Below are positions 63,667 through 64,000 of a stretch of DNA of 64,000 bases, piece after piece; position 1 is the first letter of the stretch; each line of letters starts with the position of its first letter. The notes beneath the pieces were generated by a model. The model was not told the DNA's origin and searched no databases. It saw only the letters and a program-made list of their open reading frames with translations. The position numbers were made by a program, and so were the translations under genes. The stretch lies in the NCBI GenBank assembly GCA_963707075.1, contig CAVPOX010000002.1, forward strand, positions 310,001 to 374,000, read 5' to 3'. This DNA is from CAXMQZ01 sp963707075. GTDB taxonomy: Bacteria > Acidobacteriota > Thermoanaerobaculia > Multivoradales > JAHEKO01.

Positions 63667-64000
63667 CTACCGCTTACTGAACTGATAGCGGGCCCGGGCA
63701 CCCTTCTGGCCGTATTTCTTGCGCTCCTTCTTGCGAGGATCCCTGGTCAGCAGGCCAGCGGCCTTGAGCCGTTCGCGCAACTCGGCGTTGTACTCCAAAA
63801 GGGCACGAGAGATACCGTGGCGCACTGCACCGGCCTGCCCGGTTGCTCCCCCACCCGTTACCGTCACAAAAATGTCGAAATTCTCATCCGTCTCGGTAGC
63901 CAGCAAAGGCTGCCGCACCACCATTCGCAGGACCCGGTTCGGGAAGTAGTCCTCGAACGATCGCTCGTTGACGGTCACCTGACCGCTACCCGGGCGCAGG
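63667..64000 (-). CDS. rpsI: 30S ribosomal protein S9, C-terminal part
   Basis: The last 110 residues of S9, cut by the right edge of the window. The conserved LRPGSGQVTVNERSFEDYFP at the edge shows that the frame continues beyond 64000; a GTG within it (63978) is not the true start. VTGGGATGQAGAVRHGISRALL and the C-terminal KKYGQKGARARYQFSKR tail that contacts P-site tRNA are present. The upstream partner rplM should lie just outside. Confidence 0.97.
   Translation of the reverse strand, partial: LRPGSGQVTVNERSFEDYFPNRVLRMVVRQPLLATETDENFDIFVTVTGGGATGQAGAVRHGISRALLEYNAELRERLKAAGLLTRDPRKKERKKYGQKGARARYQFSKR

Overview
The window is a G+C-rich bacterial chromosome segment dominated by translation and transcription genes. 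No rRNA, CRISPR array, insertion sequence or phage gene is visible. The best guess at lineage is Acidobacteriota or a close relative. This rests mainly on a secreted VWFA-related protein of the type common in that phylum (4957-6066), together with a bactofilin, PilT and a LysM amidase. It is an inference, not a proof.

Left part (1-25223), mixed strands. A truncated SSS symporter and tRNA-Pro(CGG) are followed by a fatty-acid pair (acyl-CoA ligase fadD and the bifunctional beta-oxidation enzyme fadJ) and the VWFA-related protein. A compact five-gene minus-strand unit (10214-6067) then encodes two related helical-repeat proteins on either side of a RodZ-like protein, a DnaJ-TPR protein and a PP2C phosphatase. 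Next come a long-form GreA fusion, an amidase / ECF sigma / anti-sigma unit, a CCA-adding/poly(A) polymerase-family enzyme, PilT with an added coiled-coil tail, LexA with a candidate operator, a bactofilin with a methyltransferase-like protein, an M16 peptidase pair (one active, one apparently inactive), and an EF-G-2 type GTPase.

Right part (64000-25291), all on the minus strand for about 39 kb. In transcription order: rpsI, rpsB, tsf, pyrH, frr, ispD, ispF, rlmB, tRNA-Thr(TGT), tRNA-Tyr(GTA), tRNA-Gly(TCC), tRNA-Thr(GGT), tuf copy 2, tRNA-Trp(CCA), secE, nusG, rplK-rplA-rplJ-rplL, rpoB-rpoC, rpsL-rpsG-fusA-tuf copy 1, then the complete S10-spc-alpha string from rpsJ to rplQ. It ends in a strong hairpin terminator at 25229-25260. 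The tRNA-tuf cluster has the same order as thrU-tyrU-glyT-thrT-tufB of E. coli, and ispD-ispF-rlmB before secE-nusG recalls Bacillus subtilis.

The most unusual signal is in RpoB. A cysteine-rich insertion of about 63 residues carries eight cysteines, and its first four have the same spacing (C-x-C-x12-C-x2-C, preceded by Asp-Trp) as the zinc-binding domain of RpoC encoded next door. Other points of interest are the RodZ / repeat-protein / J-domain / PP2C operon, the PilT coiled-coil tail, a palindrome overlapping the lexA -35 box with a nearly leaderless lexA start, a terminator-like hairpin between rpsG and fusA, and two tuf genes that appear identical from start to stop codon.
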